64,000 bases of DNA from Lycorma delicatula (lineage: Eukaryota; Arthropoda; Insecta; Hemiptera; Fulgoridae), in the NCBI RefSeq assembly GCF_047948215.1, contig NC_134463.1, forward strand, positions 53,827,701 through 53,891,700, given 5' to 3'. Made by a program: the position numbers and the translations under genes. This document shows, piece after piece, positions 46,265-57,572 of this stretch. Under the pieces are notes generated by a model that was not told where the DNA came from, did no database searches, and worked only from the letters and a program-made list of their open reading frames with translations. Position 1 is the stretch's first letter; each line of letters opens with the position of its first letter.

Positions 46265-47200
46265 CTTATGTTCGTACGCAAATCGTGAAAACAAAAGTCT
46301 GGTTTGTATTTGACATACCCTTGTATGTATATTTACAAAGATCCAAAATCAAGCATTATAATGCTTTGTAACTATTTTTTATTTTGTGTTTTCTGACCGC
46401 TGCATTTTTCGGGGGAATTTTTTTCAAAATTTTAGTTTTATTATGCTTATATGAGATTATTGCGTTATAAACTATTGTAATTTCTTGAAATCCTAAATCA
46501 TTTAAATATTTTTTAACAATTTTATTACTTCCTGCTTCAAAAGATTCTAATTTTCATTAAGGGAATCTTTTTAAGAAACCATGAATCTGTATAGAAATAA
46601 AGAATACAGGTAGAAAATCCTTTTCAGTTTTGCTGATAATTCGATTATTAATGTGTCAGCTAAAAAAGTGTAAATCTTACAACATATTGAAATTATAAAT
46701 TGTATATGTTTTTTATAGCAATCGAAGGTTATTTCTTATATCCAATTTAGAACGTAAATTGTTGAGTAATCTTTAGATTATTTTTTAATATTTTATTACA
46801 TACTTTATTGATCCGGTATTATTAATTAAGAATAAAGCAAGGACCTTCGGAAATTTTATTGATTATGGCCTTGAAATATTGCATGTTTAGCGTAACTTAG
46901 TCGGTTAAATCATACTATCTTAATTAGTGTTACTTATAAAACTATAGGAAATGAAATGAAATTTTTTTTTAACTGGAGGAAAACTTTCCTATTAATAAAC
47001 TGTTGCGCTCTACTTCAGCATACATCACGTGATGATTCATCTGTTAGCTTTTCTGTCAATCATTTTAAATTTCCTTTTCAATGTTTAATGTTATTCAATA
47101 CCCAGTCTTATCTTATAAATATATATTTATATTAGTATAGGTTGTAATATTATAAAATTCACTATATCTTTTTAGGAATTTTTACCCAACTTAATGAACC
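46265..47200. other. AT-rich unassigned tract
   Basis: Nothing recognised. Confidence 0.5.
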
Positions 47201-47305
47201 CGGAATGACATCGAGTTAACCTTTCTATTTTGCCGGCTGTAGTTTTATTCCTGCTGAATTACCTTAGCTAAAATGGGAAAATATAGGGATCGAACAAAAC
47301 TTTTG
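47201..47305. repeat. Rep7 fragment
   Basis: Similar to 27336-27425 around 'tagctaaaatgggaaaatat'. Confidence 0.4.
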
Positions 47306-48600
47306 GTTTCGATGTTTTTGTAGATGTCGATGTTTCAAGGTCCCTTAGCCCAAAAAATTAATTATAAAAATTTTCCGCTACGTTAATTAGTCTGTATTTT
47401 AATCACTGGCTCAACTCAAATTGACTCAAAAGATTTCTATGTATTGGACATGATAGCGTTAGATTTTGGACAAAATTAAGAAAAGAGAGACAGGTAGTTT
47501 TTATCATTTTTGAGTTTTTGACTTTTTTTATAATGGTTTAGAAAATTAAGCTTCAGTACAATGAAAGTAGTTAAATTATATAAAATTCCAAATGTAGGAG
47601 TGGTGTTTTCAGGGTTATTTCTAAAGAGTTTTTACTCACCTCGAAATCCTGTTTAAAAATAAAATCTGACACGAATATTTGACTCTCTCACTCTCTCTCT
47701 CTCTATTTTCTAGCGCCTGATTTTCTAACCTACCGGACAAGGGTACAACTTTTTGGTCTTATTGAATAATACTACACCAAATCAGTATGATTTATGTAAG
47801 TAAACAATTACGCCTATTAATAATAAACTTCTTACCTCAAAAAACAAGAGGCTGAATTGTTCCCGTAGTTAAAATATCCAATTGTTTACTTAATTTTCAA
47901 GATTGAAAATCCAATATATTTAATAATATTAATTTAGACATCATTCGATTTTTTTTAAAAATGGGACCCAGGGCTCCTTTTTTAATAAACCTTAATGTCC
48001 TTAGAAATTAAAAACGTTTTGTATTTTTTAATATTTTATTAGTTTTTTAAGTTGGGGCTGTTATTAAGAATGTTTTAACGTTTCATATTTAAAAATATTT
48101 TGTCTTATGATTTCTTTTGCCATTTCAGTTTGGTCAAATGGGACCAGCAAATTTAATAAGAATTTTGATTTTTTTTTTTTTTTTAGCAATTAGTACAGTA
48201 TAATTTGATGATAAAAATGTCATTTGGTCGAGGGGTATCTAAGCGGAACCAAAACTTTTTACTGAACATTTTGATTTTTTTGTAATTATTTATCAAATCT
48301 GCTTTTGGTCCCGGTTAAATAAACCAGTAAAAACTTTTGGTATTATTATTACTATTATTATTTTTATTCGCAATTTTTATTTTTATTTAATTCAGTTAAT
48401 AAAATGATTAACTTCATGTGGCTAAATAGTGATTGATTTTTGCATTCGTTAAACCAGAATAATAATTAAATAATTTTATTAAAATTATATAAATTTTACT
48501 TTATTTTATTGTATTATTTTCAATTTTTTTTTAATGTAAGGGACACCGCCGGAGAAGTTTTGCAAAGCTTTGTGGGTTTTTTCCAGACTTAGGGAATTTT
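47306..48600. other. AT-rich unassigned tract
   Basis: Contains a short (CT)n run at about 47683-47704. No coding or recognised family. Confidence 0.5.
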
Positions 48601-48601
48601 G

Positions 48602-48960
48602 TAGTACTTATTTTCATTGTTTCCAGAGTCATAACCAAATGAAATTTTAATTAATGAAATATTTGGATCTTCTAAGGGGAAAACACATCGGTTCGAATCA
48701 GACTTCATCTCCTTTTTTTCGAACTTTTTTTTTAGTTTAAATATATTGATAGTTATTAATCTGTGATTGTAAAGAAAAAAAAAATTACGATAAATAATAA
48801 TTCAATAATAACAATAAAAAAAAACAAATTACGAAAAATATCACATGTTATTAATGAAATAAAATTTTATGTACTTTTCATTAAATAAAAAAAAAAAAAA
48901 TGTGTATATGTAATATAATAGGCGTTCAAGAAAGTCATGTGCTATCCAAATCAGATTATT
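48602..48960 (-). repeat. Rep1 copy, 3'-truncated
   Basis: In sense orientation it runs 'aatctgatttggatagcaca', 'tgactttcttgaacgcctat', 'attcgaaccgatgtgttttc' and 'gactctggaaacaatgaaaa', then stops. The second half of the family is missing. Confidence 0.82.
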
Positions 48961-49254
48961 TAAAAAAAATACATAATCAGTAATTTTTCGATTCATTAGA
49001 TATTTTTAAGAATATGATTTATTTTGAAACTTGAACCACTTCCTGGTTCATCATAAATATCTACTAACCACTACAATTTACTCTTATAGCTTTAAAGATT
49101 CTTAGAAAATAACACTTCTTTATCACCCTTAATAAAATATATAGAATTCTTTTAAAACTATTTATCACGATATATAAAAATTGTTCTCTTCGAATTGAAG
49201 CAATTCTCCCGTTATAACACAATGCTTTACTAAAAAAAGTGTACACTATGTGAC

Positions 49255-49774
49255 CTAGTCTTTCTTATGGATGTGATACGTGAGGTCAGGAAAATTGATT
49301 TCTCTGAAATTGATAATGCTCACTAGAAACCCAGTCCCTATAGTGAACTGAATGAAGGTGACATTTGTAGGACTGAATATTAAAAGTACTTTACTGAAAT
49401 TTGCATCATTGGCTGTTCGCGTATTGGCACTGTAGAACTGCAGCACCCCGTTTTTCCACTTGATATTATCGATACCATTTAATATAATGAGTCCTTTTTT
49501 CTTCAATCCTTTCTTTATACTTGTGCAATAAATCCTTAAGGTTAATGTCAATAGCATCCCGTAGTTTATGAAAAAGATATAAAAATCTTTGTATGGAACT
49601 GTGCGCTTCACAGTTCGAGCAACGTAGTGTTTGGCTGTTGTATGCGTGCGCACATAGGAAGCTGAGAGGGAGAGAGACCACTGTCACTACCGCAGTTCCG
49701 ACCCTGGCGTGCTGGTGGAAGGTAGTTTTTTTATTTTCCTCCTCGTATGTGTGGAACGTTGCTTGTTCGTTCAC
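49255..49774 (-). pseudogene. Overlapping minus-strand ORFs of unknown origin
   Basis: Two minus-strand ORFs overlap: 49774-49466 (102 codons) and 49653-49255 (132 codons). The first begins MNEQATFHTYEEENKKTTF, has a hydrophobic stretch (VVTVVSLPLSFLCAHA) and then a charged LYLFHKLRDAIDINLKDLL. The second's C-terminal part (ANDANFSKVLLIFSPTNV) looks protein-like. One frame giving way to the other near 49470-49500 would fit a single frameshifted gene. I recognise no family. Composition is less AT-rich than around. Confidence 0.35.
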
Positions 49775-49829
49775 TTTTCTAGTTTAGTCGGTGAAAGAAA
49801 TATGAAAGTGGTTTAGTTGCTTTTACAGT

Positions 49830-49905
49830 AGTGATCAGATGATGGTGGATCAGATGATGATGGTGATCAGATGTGGTGATGATCAGGATGGTGGATGATT
49901 TCTTC
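49830..49905. repeat. Imperfect minisatellite 'gatcagatgatggtg'
   Basis: Units of gatcagatg and gatggtg recur with variation. Low-complexity, not coding. Confidence 0.7.
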
Positions 49906-51017
49906 GATTGCCAAATCTGTCCAAAAACATGATGGAAGGGTGAAAAAGAATGTATTTAGTACGTAAAAACCTAATGATGTATTGTTTCTGTGTATATAGA
50001 AATTTAAATAAAGCACCTTTGGACTATAGTGTTTTTAAGCGGATATTTTATTAAGTTATTATCTAATAATACTATAACCTATTTATCTGTATTGGAATTT
50101 TATTATTTATTCGGTTAAACCGAATTCGCTTAAAAACCTTGTACCATTTTCTTGAATGTGATAAAGTATAGAATTAGATTATTATTCTGCTTACAGAAAT
50201 TCTGTTTGATTCACTTACTTTTCAGTTCTTTCATTTTGCAGAAAACTTTAACCATGGCCTTGAAAAGACCCAGAAAAAAATTTTCTGGAGCAGCACACCC
50301 CCCCCTTTAGTTTTAGCTACGAGCCGCCACTGCTTTGCATGCTAATACTCTAGCAACTCTGTATTTGTTTTAGTGAAGAAGACAATTGGAAACCATTTGA
50401 CTCCTCATTTTCTTAAGTAATCCTGTCATGGGATGCTTGTTATTTTTAAATATAGATGTATTTTTTTTTGGAAGTATATTTCATATGAGGTCATTCACGG
50501 TTATACAATTATTAGTTATAATAATAGAAAATTATTTCAGTCAAAGATTTCGAAACGTATTTTTTTTTTTTTTTTAATTTTTATATGTATTTCTGAGAAA
50601 CTTTTTTATTTAAGTAAATCTTTTATTTAGAACATGTAAATTTATAATAGTTGGTTAAAATCATAAAATATAATAAGAGTCACTTTATAAATCGTATGAA
50701 ATTTATTTATTTTTGGGTTGTAAAGACTATAAACTAATAAATTTATTTTAACTGTTTACTGTAATTTATTGTAACTATAAACTGTTTTATTTAAATATAT
50801 AAAAAATCCAACTACAATTATTATTAGCTCTAACTATTCAAGTGTTGTGACTACATTACAAATTACACCATAATAGTAAAGAATGAGGGGCAACTACTAA
50901 AATTAAAATTTGATTTTAATTTCAGATTTCAAACACAAGTATTAATTTTGTTCTAATTATTAAAAGATTTTTATAGGAACAATGGAAAAAATGTTGATAA
51001 AAATTTATTTATATAAA
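49906..51017. other. AT-rich unassigned tract
   Basis: Nothing recognised. A (C)8 run at about 50299-50306 interrupts otherwise AT-rich DNA. Confidence 0.5.
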
Positions 51018-51038
51018 TAACCTAACCTAACCTAACCT
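51018..51038. repeat. Short (CCTAA)n interstitial telomere-like run
   Basis: About four units of CCTAA, the complement of the insect telomere unit TTAGG. Too short to be a telomere. Chance is possible. Confidence 0.5.
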
Positions 51039-51749
51039 GATACCGTAAATGAACTGTTATAGATAAGCTGACTTAAGTTTTATACTAAGAATGACAAGCC
51101 GTTTCCAGTAATAAAAACATATCACGTCGGTCGTAATGAAAATGAGATGTGAAGTGCTTTCCTATTGCCTTCTTTAGTACGCTGAATATACCGGGTGATT
51201 CAAAAAAACTTCACAACTTTAAAAGCATGTAAAAATGTATTTAGGTAACTTACAGATTCGGTCGAGTCTCATTTCATAGCAAAACACATCAAGTTTTGAC
51301 TCGCGTAGTTCATTGGTACAAAATTTGACCATCAGCGCTGTCACCAGTGTTGCTAAAAATACACTTGCTGGTGGGAACGTGTTCGCTATGTGTTTTGGTT
51401 TTAGTGAAGAGTCAACGTTTCTCATCATGGCAAGGTGAACACCCATAGCTGCCGAATACGGAGTAGTGAAAACCCTCATGAAACCTTGCAGCTCATTCGT
51501 GATAACAACAATGTTTTCTGTGTTATAAGCAAACAAAGACTGTACTGCCCGTTGTTCTTCCAGGAGGTAACCGTTTATCTAGATATACTTCAAAATTTTC
51601 TAATTCCTCAGTTATATGATGATAACGAAGATGACGTCATTACTTTCAGCAAGATGGAGCACCACAGCACTACCATCTAGAAGTCCGAGATTTTGTTGAT
51701 ATTTGATTCCCAGGTCGGTGGATTGATCGTGAAGATCCAGTTATACGGT

Positions 51750-51761
51750 TACCTCGCTCCC
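51750..51761 (+). repeat. Target-site duplication, left copy
   Basis: 'tacctcgctccc', repeated exactly at 52061-52072 on the other side of the SINE. It is part of the transposase coding ('WLPRSPD'). Confidence 0.9.
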
Positions 51762-52060
51762 AACCCACCGGGTTGGTCTAGTGGTAAACGCGTCTTCCCA
51801 AATCAGCTGATTTGGGAGTCGAGAGTTACAGCGTTCAAGTCCTGGTAAAGCCAGTTATTTTTACACGGATTTGAATACTAGATCGTGGATACCGGTGTTC
51901 TTTGGTGGTTAGGTTTCAATTAACCACACATCTCAGGAATGGTCGAACTGAGAATGTACAAGACTACACTTCATTTACACTCATACATATCATCCTCATT
52001 CATCCTCTGAAGAATTATCTAAACAGTAGTTACCGGAGGCTAAACAGGAAAAAGAAAGGC
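51762..52060 (+). mobile_element. SINE1, full-length, nested in the mariner-like element
   Basis: Reference copy of the family, 299 bases: 'acccaccgggttggtctagt' with box A, a symmetrical 'caaatcagctgatttgg', box B 'gcgttcaagtcctgg', 'ctagatcgtggataccggtg', 'cacacatctcaggaatggtc', 'cattcatcctctgaagaa' and 'gttaccggaggctaaacagg', with an A/G-rich end. Exact 12-bp direct repeats flank it. Confidence 0.93.
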
Positions 52061-52072
52061 TACCTCGCTCCC
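52061..52072 (+). repeat. Target-site duplication, right copy
   Basis: Identical to 51750-51761. Confidence 0.9.
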
Positions 52073-52526
52073 GAGATTTGATCCTCCTAGATTTTTGCTT
52101 GTGGAGTTTCATTAAAGATCGGGTTTATGTACCACCTTTGCCTGCCGATTTTGTTGAGCTAAGATTTCGAATTAACATCAAAGCTGCAGAAGTAATGCCA
52201 GACTTAGTGGTTACAGTCTGGAATGAAGTCGACTTCAAGTGAGATGTATGTATACAAATGGAACTCAAAGTGAACCAAATTACAAATTGAACCAAAGTGA
52301 ATATTTTTCTATGAAATGATACCTCAACCGAATCTGTAAGTTATTTCAATAAATCTTTATACGCTTTTAAAGTTGTTAAGTCCTTTTTGAATCACCTTTT
52401 TGAATTATGTTGTATTTATCATCTTATCAAGCCCGCTGAAATTCAACTTATATCAGAACAATGGATGGTACCTTAATCAAAGTGACTTGTATAAAAGAAC
52501 ATTTCTTATAGAGAAAACTACTCTTT

Positions 52527-52659
52527 TGGGTAGATTTCATAAGAAAGCTACTTATTGTAATGGGACTACCGTGATTCGACTTCCGGAAAATTTTGATATA
52601 TCTAAGCGTTTCACATCCCACAGACCCCAAAACCACCGCCAGCTTAAAAAAAAATTAAA

Positions 52660-52702
<43 letters not shown>

Positions 52703-53302
52703 TCGCGTAATTTTGCGCCAATCATTTTCAAATTGTTCTATAAAAATAATTCGTTGCAAAATCTCGGTCGAGTTTATTAACGGCTAAAATCGGACAATCA
52801 GGATGGAAATGGGAGGGATTTTTAGAAAAAACAAAATATCGCTATAACTTTCTTATTAAGTAAAATATCAAATTCGTTTAAAATTTATACTATTCTTTGG
52901 ATAGGAGCCTAAAATTTATATAAGTGATTTGATATAACCAACTGTTGGACCAGGGGGTAAAAAAATGGGGTTTTGAAGACAAAAAAAAATCATAACTCTC
53001 TTAATAGGCATAGTATCGAATGGGTTTAAAGTGGTGGTTAGTTCTGTAAACATTACCTAAAATGTTTGTTTGAAACGATTTTTGATATGACCAACCTTAC
53101 GGCCAGGGATGACCAAAATGTTGCTGGAATTGTAAGAAGATTGGGCATGTCGTATGTTATATGTATGAAACTTTTCTTCACCTGCAGCCATTGTCCTTTT
53201 GAGTAATTTTGAATTTTATTCTTAACTTTAAGGTGGAAATATTTTTCATCCCCTACTTAGCACCGGTGAAATCTACCTCCGCCTTACGGCGTACCGAAAG
53301 GG
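52527..53302 (+). repeat. Rep2 copy D
   Basis: 'gggtagatttcataagaaag' to 'cgccttacggcgtaccgaaa'. Holds the (TA)n tract and all family blocks once. The ORFs at 52400-52780 and, on the other strand, 52448-52636 fall in or across it and are spurious. Confidence 0.87.
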
Positions 53303-54520
53303 ATTATTTGTTATATTTTCCTTAGTTATTTTAAATATGTATCACTCATACGTAAAGTTAAGGTACTGTATTTATTAAAATAATACAATAAAAAAATAAT
53401 CTACAACGGAATATTTAATAGTAAAGATTTTATAATAATAAATAAAATAAGAAAAGATTTGAGTGTTATAAAAGATTATTTTAAATTAATTAATATTACG
53501 TGTTTGAGATCATAATAAATTGAATAAATACTATTTATTATATGCATAATAATGCAAACTTAACTGTACTTTTGATGTAGGTGCACACATACACTCATCA
53601 TGTTTTCATTGAAGAAACGGTCTCTTTGAAGGCGTTTGATTGACCGTTATAATTATCTCTAGAATTTATACAGCTTGTCAATTTATCCGTTGAAATAATT
53701 ATAATTTTGATTCTGTATGTGGACTTATTACTTATGTGGACTTATAACTGGATAATGGTTAGATTCCACATCGACTTGATGGCAGTTTTTTTTTTTCTTC
53801 TTTGACAGGACAACAGCTTTTATTATATGGAGAAGCAACAGTTATTTTATATTCTGATTCCTCTCATTTATTTATATTTTCTTCTTACAATATATACTGA
53901 ATATTTTCTTTACTTATCAGCATTAAGAATATAAAATAAAGACATAACTTAAGAAGTACGAGTTATTCTTGGCACGTAATAAAATTTTAAACTCCTAATC
54001 TTGCAACGTAAAAGTATTACACATTTTTTACAACGTAACAGGATTACACATATTTTACACATTGCCATAGAAAAATAATGTTTCTTTAGAAATATGAAAA
54101 ACAAATTGGTTACAGTACTCTGTTCTTAACAGTGTTTTTTTTTTCTCTGGTTGCATTAGAAGGACCAGAAGTTTAATTAATTCCTGAATTTAAAAAAAAA
54201 ATAATTTATTAGATTTCAATAACTTTTAAAATTATATTTTTAATTATGTATTGTAATAAGTAAAGGAAGGATTTTTAAGTGTAAAATATTTTGAAAACTG
54301 ATAAAGTTTTTGTACTTAATAAAAATTACCATTTATTAAATCTATTCTAAAATCTTGCGACTATGTTGACTTGTAATTAAATTCAAAATTATATATGATG
54401 CAATTATTATCATTTCGATGGATGTTGAGATTTATATAACTATGTTGGTATGGTCGCCTTAGGTCTGAATAACAGATAAGAGAAATGTTTGCACGCTTAC
54501 GGAATCCAGGTGAAAGATAG
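53303..54520. other. AT-rich unassigned tract
   Basis: No gene or repeat recognised. Confidence 0.5.
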
Positions 54521-54692
54521 ATAGCCGGCATCCGTGGCGCCAGTAATAGCGTCCTGGCCTTCCATCCGTAGTTCCCGGGTTTGAATCCCGGTCAGGCATG
54601 GCATTTTCACACAATACAAAATTTCCATTCCATCTCATCCTCTGAAGCAAATACCTAACGGTGGTTCCGAAGGGTAAAATAGAAAAAAAGGT
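54521..54692 (+). repeat. Chimeric SINE: SINE2 head, SINE1 tail
   Basis: 'ccagtaatagcgtcctggcc', box B 'gggtttgaatcccggtcagg', 'catggcattttcacacaata', then 'ctcatcctctgaagcaaata' and 'ggtggttccgaagggtaaa', which is the end of SINE1. Short A-run at the end. Confidence 0.8.
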
Positions 54693-54779
54693 GTAAGATA
54701 GATAAGGTAAAAGAACAGAATAAGAATGTTTTTTTACGTATTACGTCATATTTGGTCCGATTTATCTTGTTACCAAAAT

Positions 54780-55860
54780 CGCTATCATCTACCGACCATT
54801 GAGTGCAGATACTCATATTCGTAGGCAAAACCAATTTATGTCAAACTCAACATCAGTTGTCTCCTTGGTAGTCAACCGGTTTCCTTCTTCGACCCATAAG
54901 TCGCTGAGGGTTTGGAACAAGAATTGTTATTGGTTACTTATTAGACATTTCCAGTTGTCACAAAATATTCAAAGGCTAGCACCAGTAAATAGCTTCTCTA
55001 CGAAAGACACTTGCCAAACCCCCCGCTTCATGTGAGTTTCACCGCTGAAAACAACAATCTTTCTCGAGATTAACCTGTTTTGAAGGTCATCAGTGACAAC
55101 AAGCGTAACAAGATCTACCCCGATGTAATGATTTGAGTCCTGTACACACATTACGCGAGACGGAGACGATACGCTATTGAGCAACTAACCAAAGAGACCT
55201 CATCCTCAGCCCGGGTTGGTTACCCGGGTTTGATCTCTTTGGTTAGTTGAGTGTTAAGACAGAACCACCACCTTTAGAGTAGAGTTAAAACACAAAACGG
55301 ACCGAGCAAAGCGGACTTCGCCCCATGTTGAAATACAGCCTTCATTTCTTGCTCTAAGCAACAACCAGGGCCTCCACTACTTCCACAAATCCAAACTTTG
55401 ATTGCCTGGTACAGTAAACCTTTTGACAGTGTCAATCATCAGACAGTGACAATCGTCAATCATCTTTTCTTTTATATGTAAGAGCTGGTGAACCGATTCA
55501 TATCCAGTCGAAAATTTCTCGTCATAGCTCACGGTTCTCTGCCAATCGAATCAGTGTGCCTAATTTTTCTTCAGTCGCCTCTTAAATTTGGCCCAACCAT
55601 CATTTCGGCAGTCTTCCGCGTTGCTCTCGATTTTTCCCTGTACAACTAGCTTCTCAAAATATTCGCCGGCCTACGTATTATACGGCCCTAAAAATCGGAG
55701 GATGCACTGGACGCATATTGCGGACAATCTCCTCCAATATACCAAACTCGTTTTTAATCGAGTAGTTCATCTTTTACGTTCACACAGCACGGACATTTTT
55801 TTATACACACATTTCAATTGATTCTTTTATGCATCAATTAATCCACATCATTAATAACTA
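54780..55860 (-). pseudogene. Degraded coding-like tract of unknown family
   Basis: GC content is visibly higher than in the flanks. On the minus strand several frames give protein-like pieces: EYFEKLVVQGKIESNAEDC leading to DGWAKFKRRLKKN, then YDEKFSTGYESVHQLLHIKE and IDTVKRFTVPGNQSLDLWK, and the 71-codon ORF at 55184-54969. 'DGWAKFKRR' faintly recalls the 'GWLxRFKKRH' of pogo/Tigger HTH domains, which is not enough for a call. Stops and frame changes show it is dead. Confidence 0.4.
55182..55249. repeat. Nested perfect hairpin, GC-rich
   Basis: Outer arms caactaaccaaagaga (55182-55197) and tctctttggttagttg (55234-55249) are exact reverse complements. Inside, cccgggt and acccggg pair around tggtt (55210-55228). 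Confidence 0.92.
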
Positions 55861-57113
55861 ACAGCTGTCCATGGTACTAGAAGGTCTGGCAAGTTTTCCT
55901 CGCATAGGTTAACAGCGGATCGTATGGCCATGACATGTGAGCACCAAGTTCAGTACCCTGCATAGGGCAGAGCTGCGGGTTTCCCCGATCTGAATAAGAC
56001 TAGATAGATTTATACACTTTCTATGTAGTAATTTATAATAATAATATTTTGTTTAACAAAAATTCAACATCTGAATTACAATATAACCATCTAGAGCTAA
56101 TGGAAATAAGTACAAAAACGTTTGATACGTTAAATTATTATTACGTTTTTATTTGTCTAATTCATAACAGTACTTTTTATTTCAAAAAGAAATAGTTTTG
56201 TAATGAATACTAGCACAGGTTTAATTGCAGCAAGCCACTTAACCATGTTTCATTCCCTCAGCAGATCACAACATAAGTCCTTAATTATTCTTTATTTCCG
56301 ATAACTACAATTAATTTAACATTAAAAATAAATAATCTAATTAATTAAAATTAATTCATAATCTTATTTGATATTTTATAAAAATATTGGAAGTGTATGT
56401 AAGTAGTACACTTAATTTAACAGTTCAATCTAAAATAAATTAGTAAATGTTTTTTTTTTTTTTTTTTTTTTTTTTTATTAAAGGTTAATTATATACGATT
56501 AAAAATAAACTGACTTTACCTACAAATTTTGATTCAATATATAACCTAAGTTAATATTAGTAATTGAGTATTAATTGTGGGGTTTCCAAACGAATAATTG
56601 GTAACTCTTGACTATATTTCAATAAATTGAAACTGTCCGGTGATAGATAATATCAATGTTTTTAGGAATAAATACAGTAATATTGATTTCAACTTACTAC
56701 CTCCCACTCGGGTCTACCAGTTACTGACCCTTAGTTTGTCATATAAAATATATACTCCTAATCTTTATTTTTTTTGTACTACTTTTAATTCTCTTTAGTT
56801 TTCAGCTTTCTTTATTACGGTAATAATAATACAATACACATTAATTGAAATCAAAACATATTTTAAGAATGTCAGTTTTTGCATATATTATGCAAATAAT
56901 AAAATATAGTTATGTATATCTCAAATGTGAATAATATTCCCTACGATTTGACCTTTTATAATATATTATTATTTAAAATTTGTGAAACGCTTTAATAGTA
57001 ATTCCATAGTACTAAATATAATATTTTATGATAAATAGCTCATTTATTGATTTTTAAATTACAGTTTAACTAAACTATCAATTATTTATGTTCTCTACTT
57101 TTTAACTTATACA
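55861..57113. other. Unassigned tract
   Basis: The first ~130 bases are moderately GC-rich without a recognised motif. The rest is AT-rich, with a poly-T of about 28 at 56449-56476. Confidence 0.5.
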
Positions 57114-57572
57114 GAGTGTATCACGAAGTTCTCCCGGGACTTTCATAACTTATTCTACGTCGGAAGATAATGTAAAAAAACCATATAAACGTACGAGTCT
57201 TAAATTGCCTCATTTGCAAGTTACGACTAGTGAAAGATTTGTCTCGGATTTCAGCTAACCTGGTGAAATGAGGTAATTGAGGTCGTAATAAAATTGTTAG
57301 GACGTTAATTATGGGCCAGAATTGTGATTTATTTTGTTTTAACCTGAAAAATTGAATAAAATAAGTCGCAAAAATCGTATCTCTAGTACTTTTTGAGAAA
57401 TCTGAGGTGAAAACCAATAAATTGAGGTAAAAACCCCTGTTTTTTATGTTTGACACGTAATAACTTTGTAAAATGAGTAATAAACACGTTAAAAAATTTA
57501 AACAAAATTTGTAGACAATTTAATTCTGAACAAATTGGTTGTAAGATAAGTTGAATAAAATTAAGAAAAGTT
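57114..57572. mobile_element. MITE1 copy 2 (left part)
   Basis: Left terminus 'cagagtgtatcacgaagttc' and 'gggactttcataacttattc' match the MITE1 ends. The interior includes 'gaaaaccaataaattgaggt' and 'tttaattctgaacaaattgg'. Some interior blocks run opposite to the copy at 6928-7490. The right terminus is not visible, because a GC-rich insertion follows. Confidence 0.72.

Larger units (their letters stand above)
51435..52242 (+). pseudogene. Mariner-like transposase, deleted and interrupted
   Basis: The open frame at 51435-51680 carries SSENPHETLQ, then FFQEVTVYLDILQNFLIP, as in the middle of this transposase group. One frame over, at 51644, FQQDGAPQHYHLEVRDF is the 'QQDGAPPH' block with the second catalytic Asp. 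Then 'RWIGR' and, past the SINE, 'LPRSPDLILLDFCLWS' and 'VYVPPLPADFVEL', ending VWNEVDFK at the TGA 52240-52242. The third catalytic Asp of the 'SPDLTPLDF' block is kept (LLDF). Frameshifts, a stop and the SINE insertion make it dead. Confidence 0.85.
51194..52396 (+). mobile_element. Mariner-like element with ~100-bp terminal inverted repeats
   Basis: The left end 'ggtgattcaaaaaaacttca' and 'caactttaaaagc' is matched inverted at the right end ('gcttttaaagttgttaagtc', 'ctttttgaatcacc'). Symmetry continues inward to 'aacttacagattcggt' and 'tcatttcatag' (left) against the region from 52300. Without the nested SINE and one target duplication it is about 890 bp, which is short for an autonomous element, and the transposase N-terminus and first catalytic block are missing. 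This is an internally deleted copy. Confidence 0.85.

Noticed and set aside
51219..51536. 105-codon minus-strand ORF
   Set aside because: Antisense shadow of the mariner-like element's left part. The plus strand holds the recognisable transposase.
52400..52780. 126-codon plus-strand ORF
   Set aside because: Spans the right end of the mariner-like element and the Rep2 copy D microsatellite. Not a gene.
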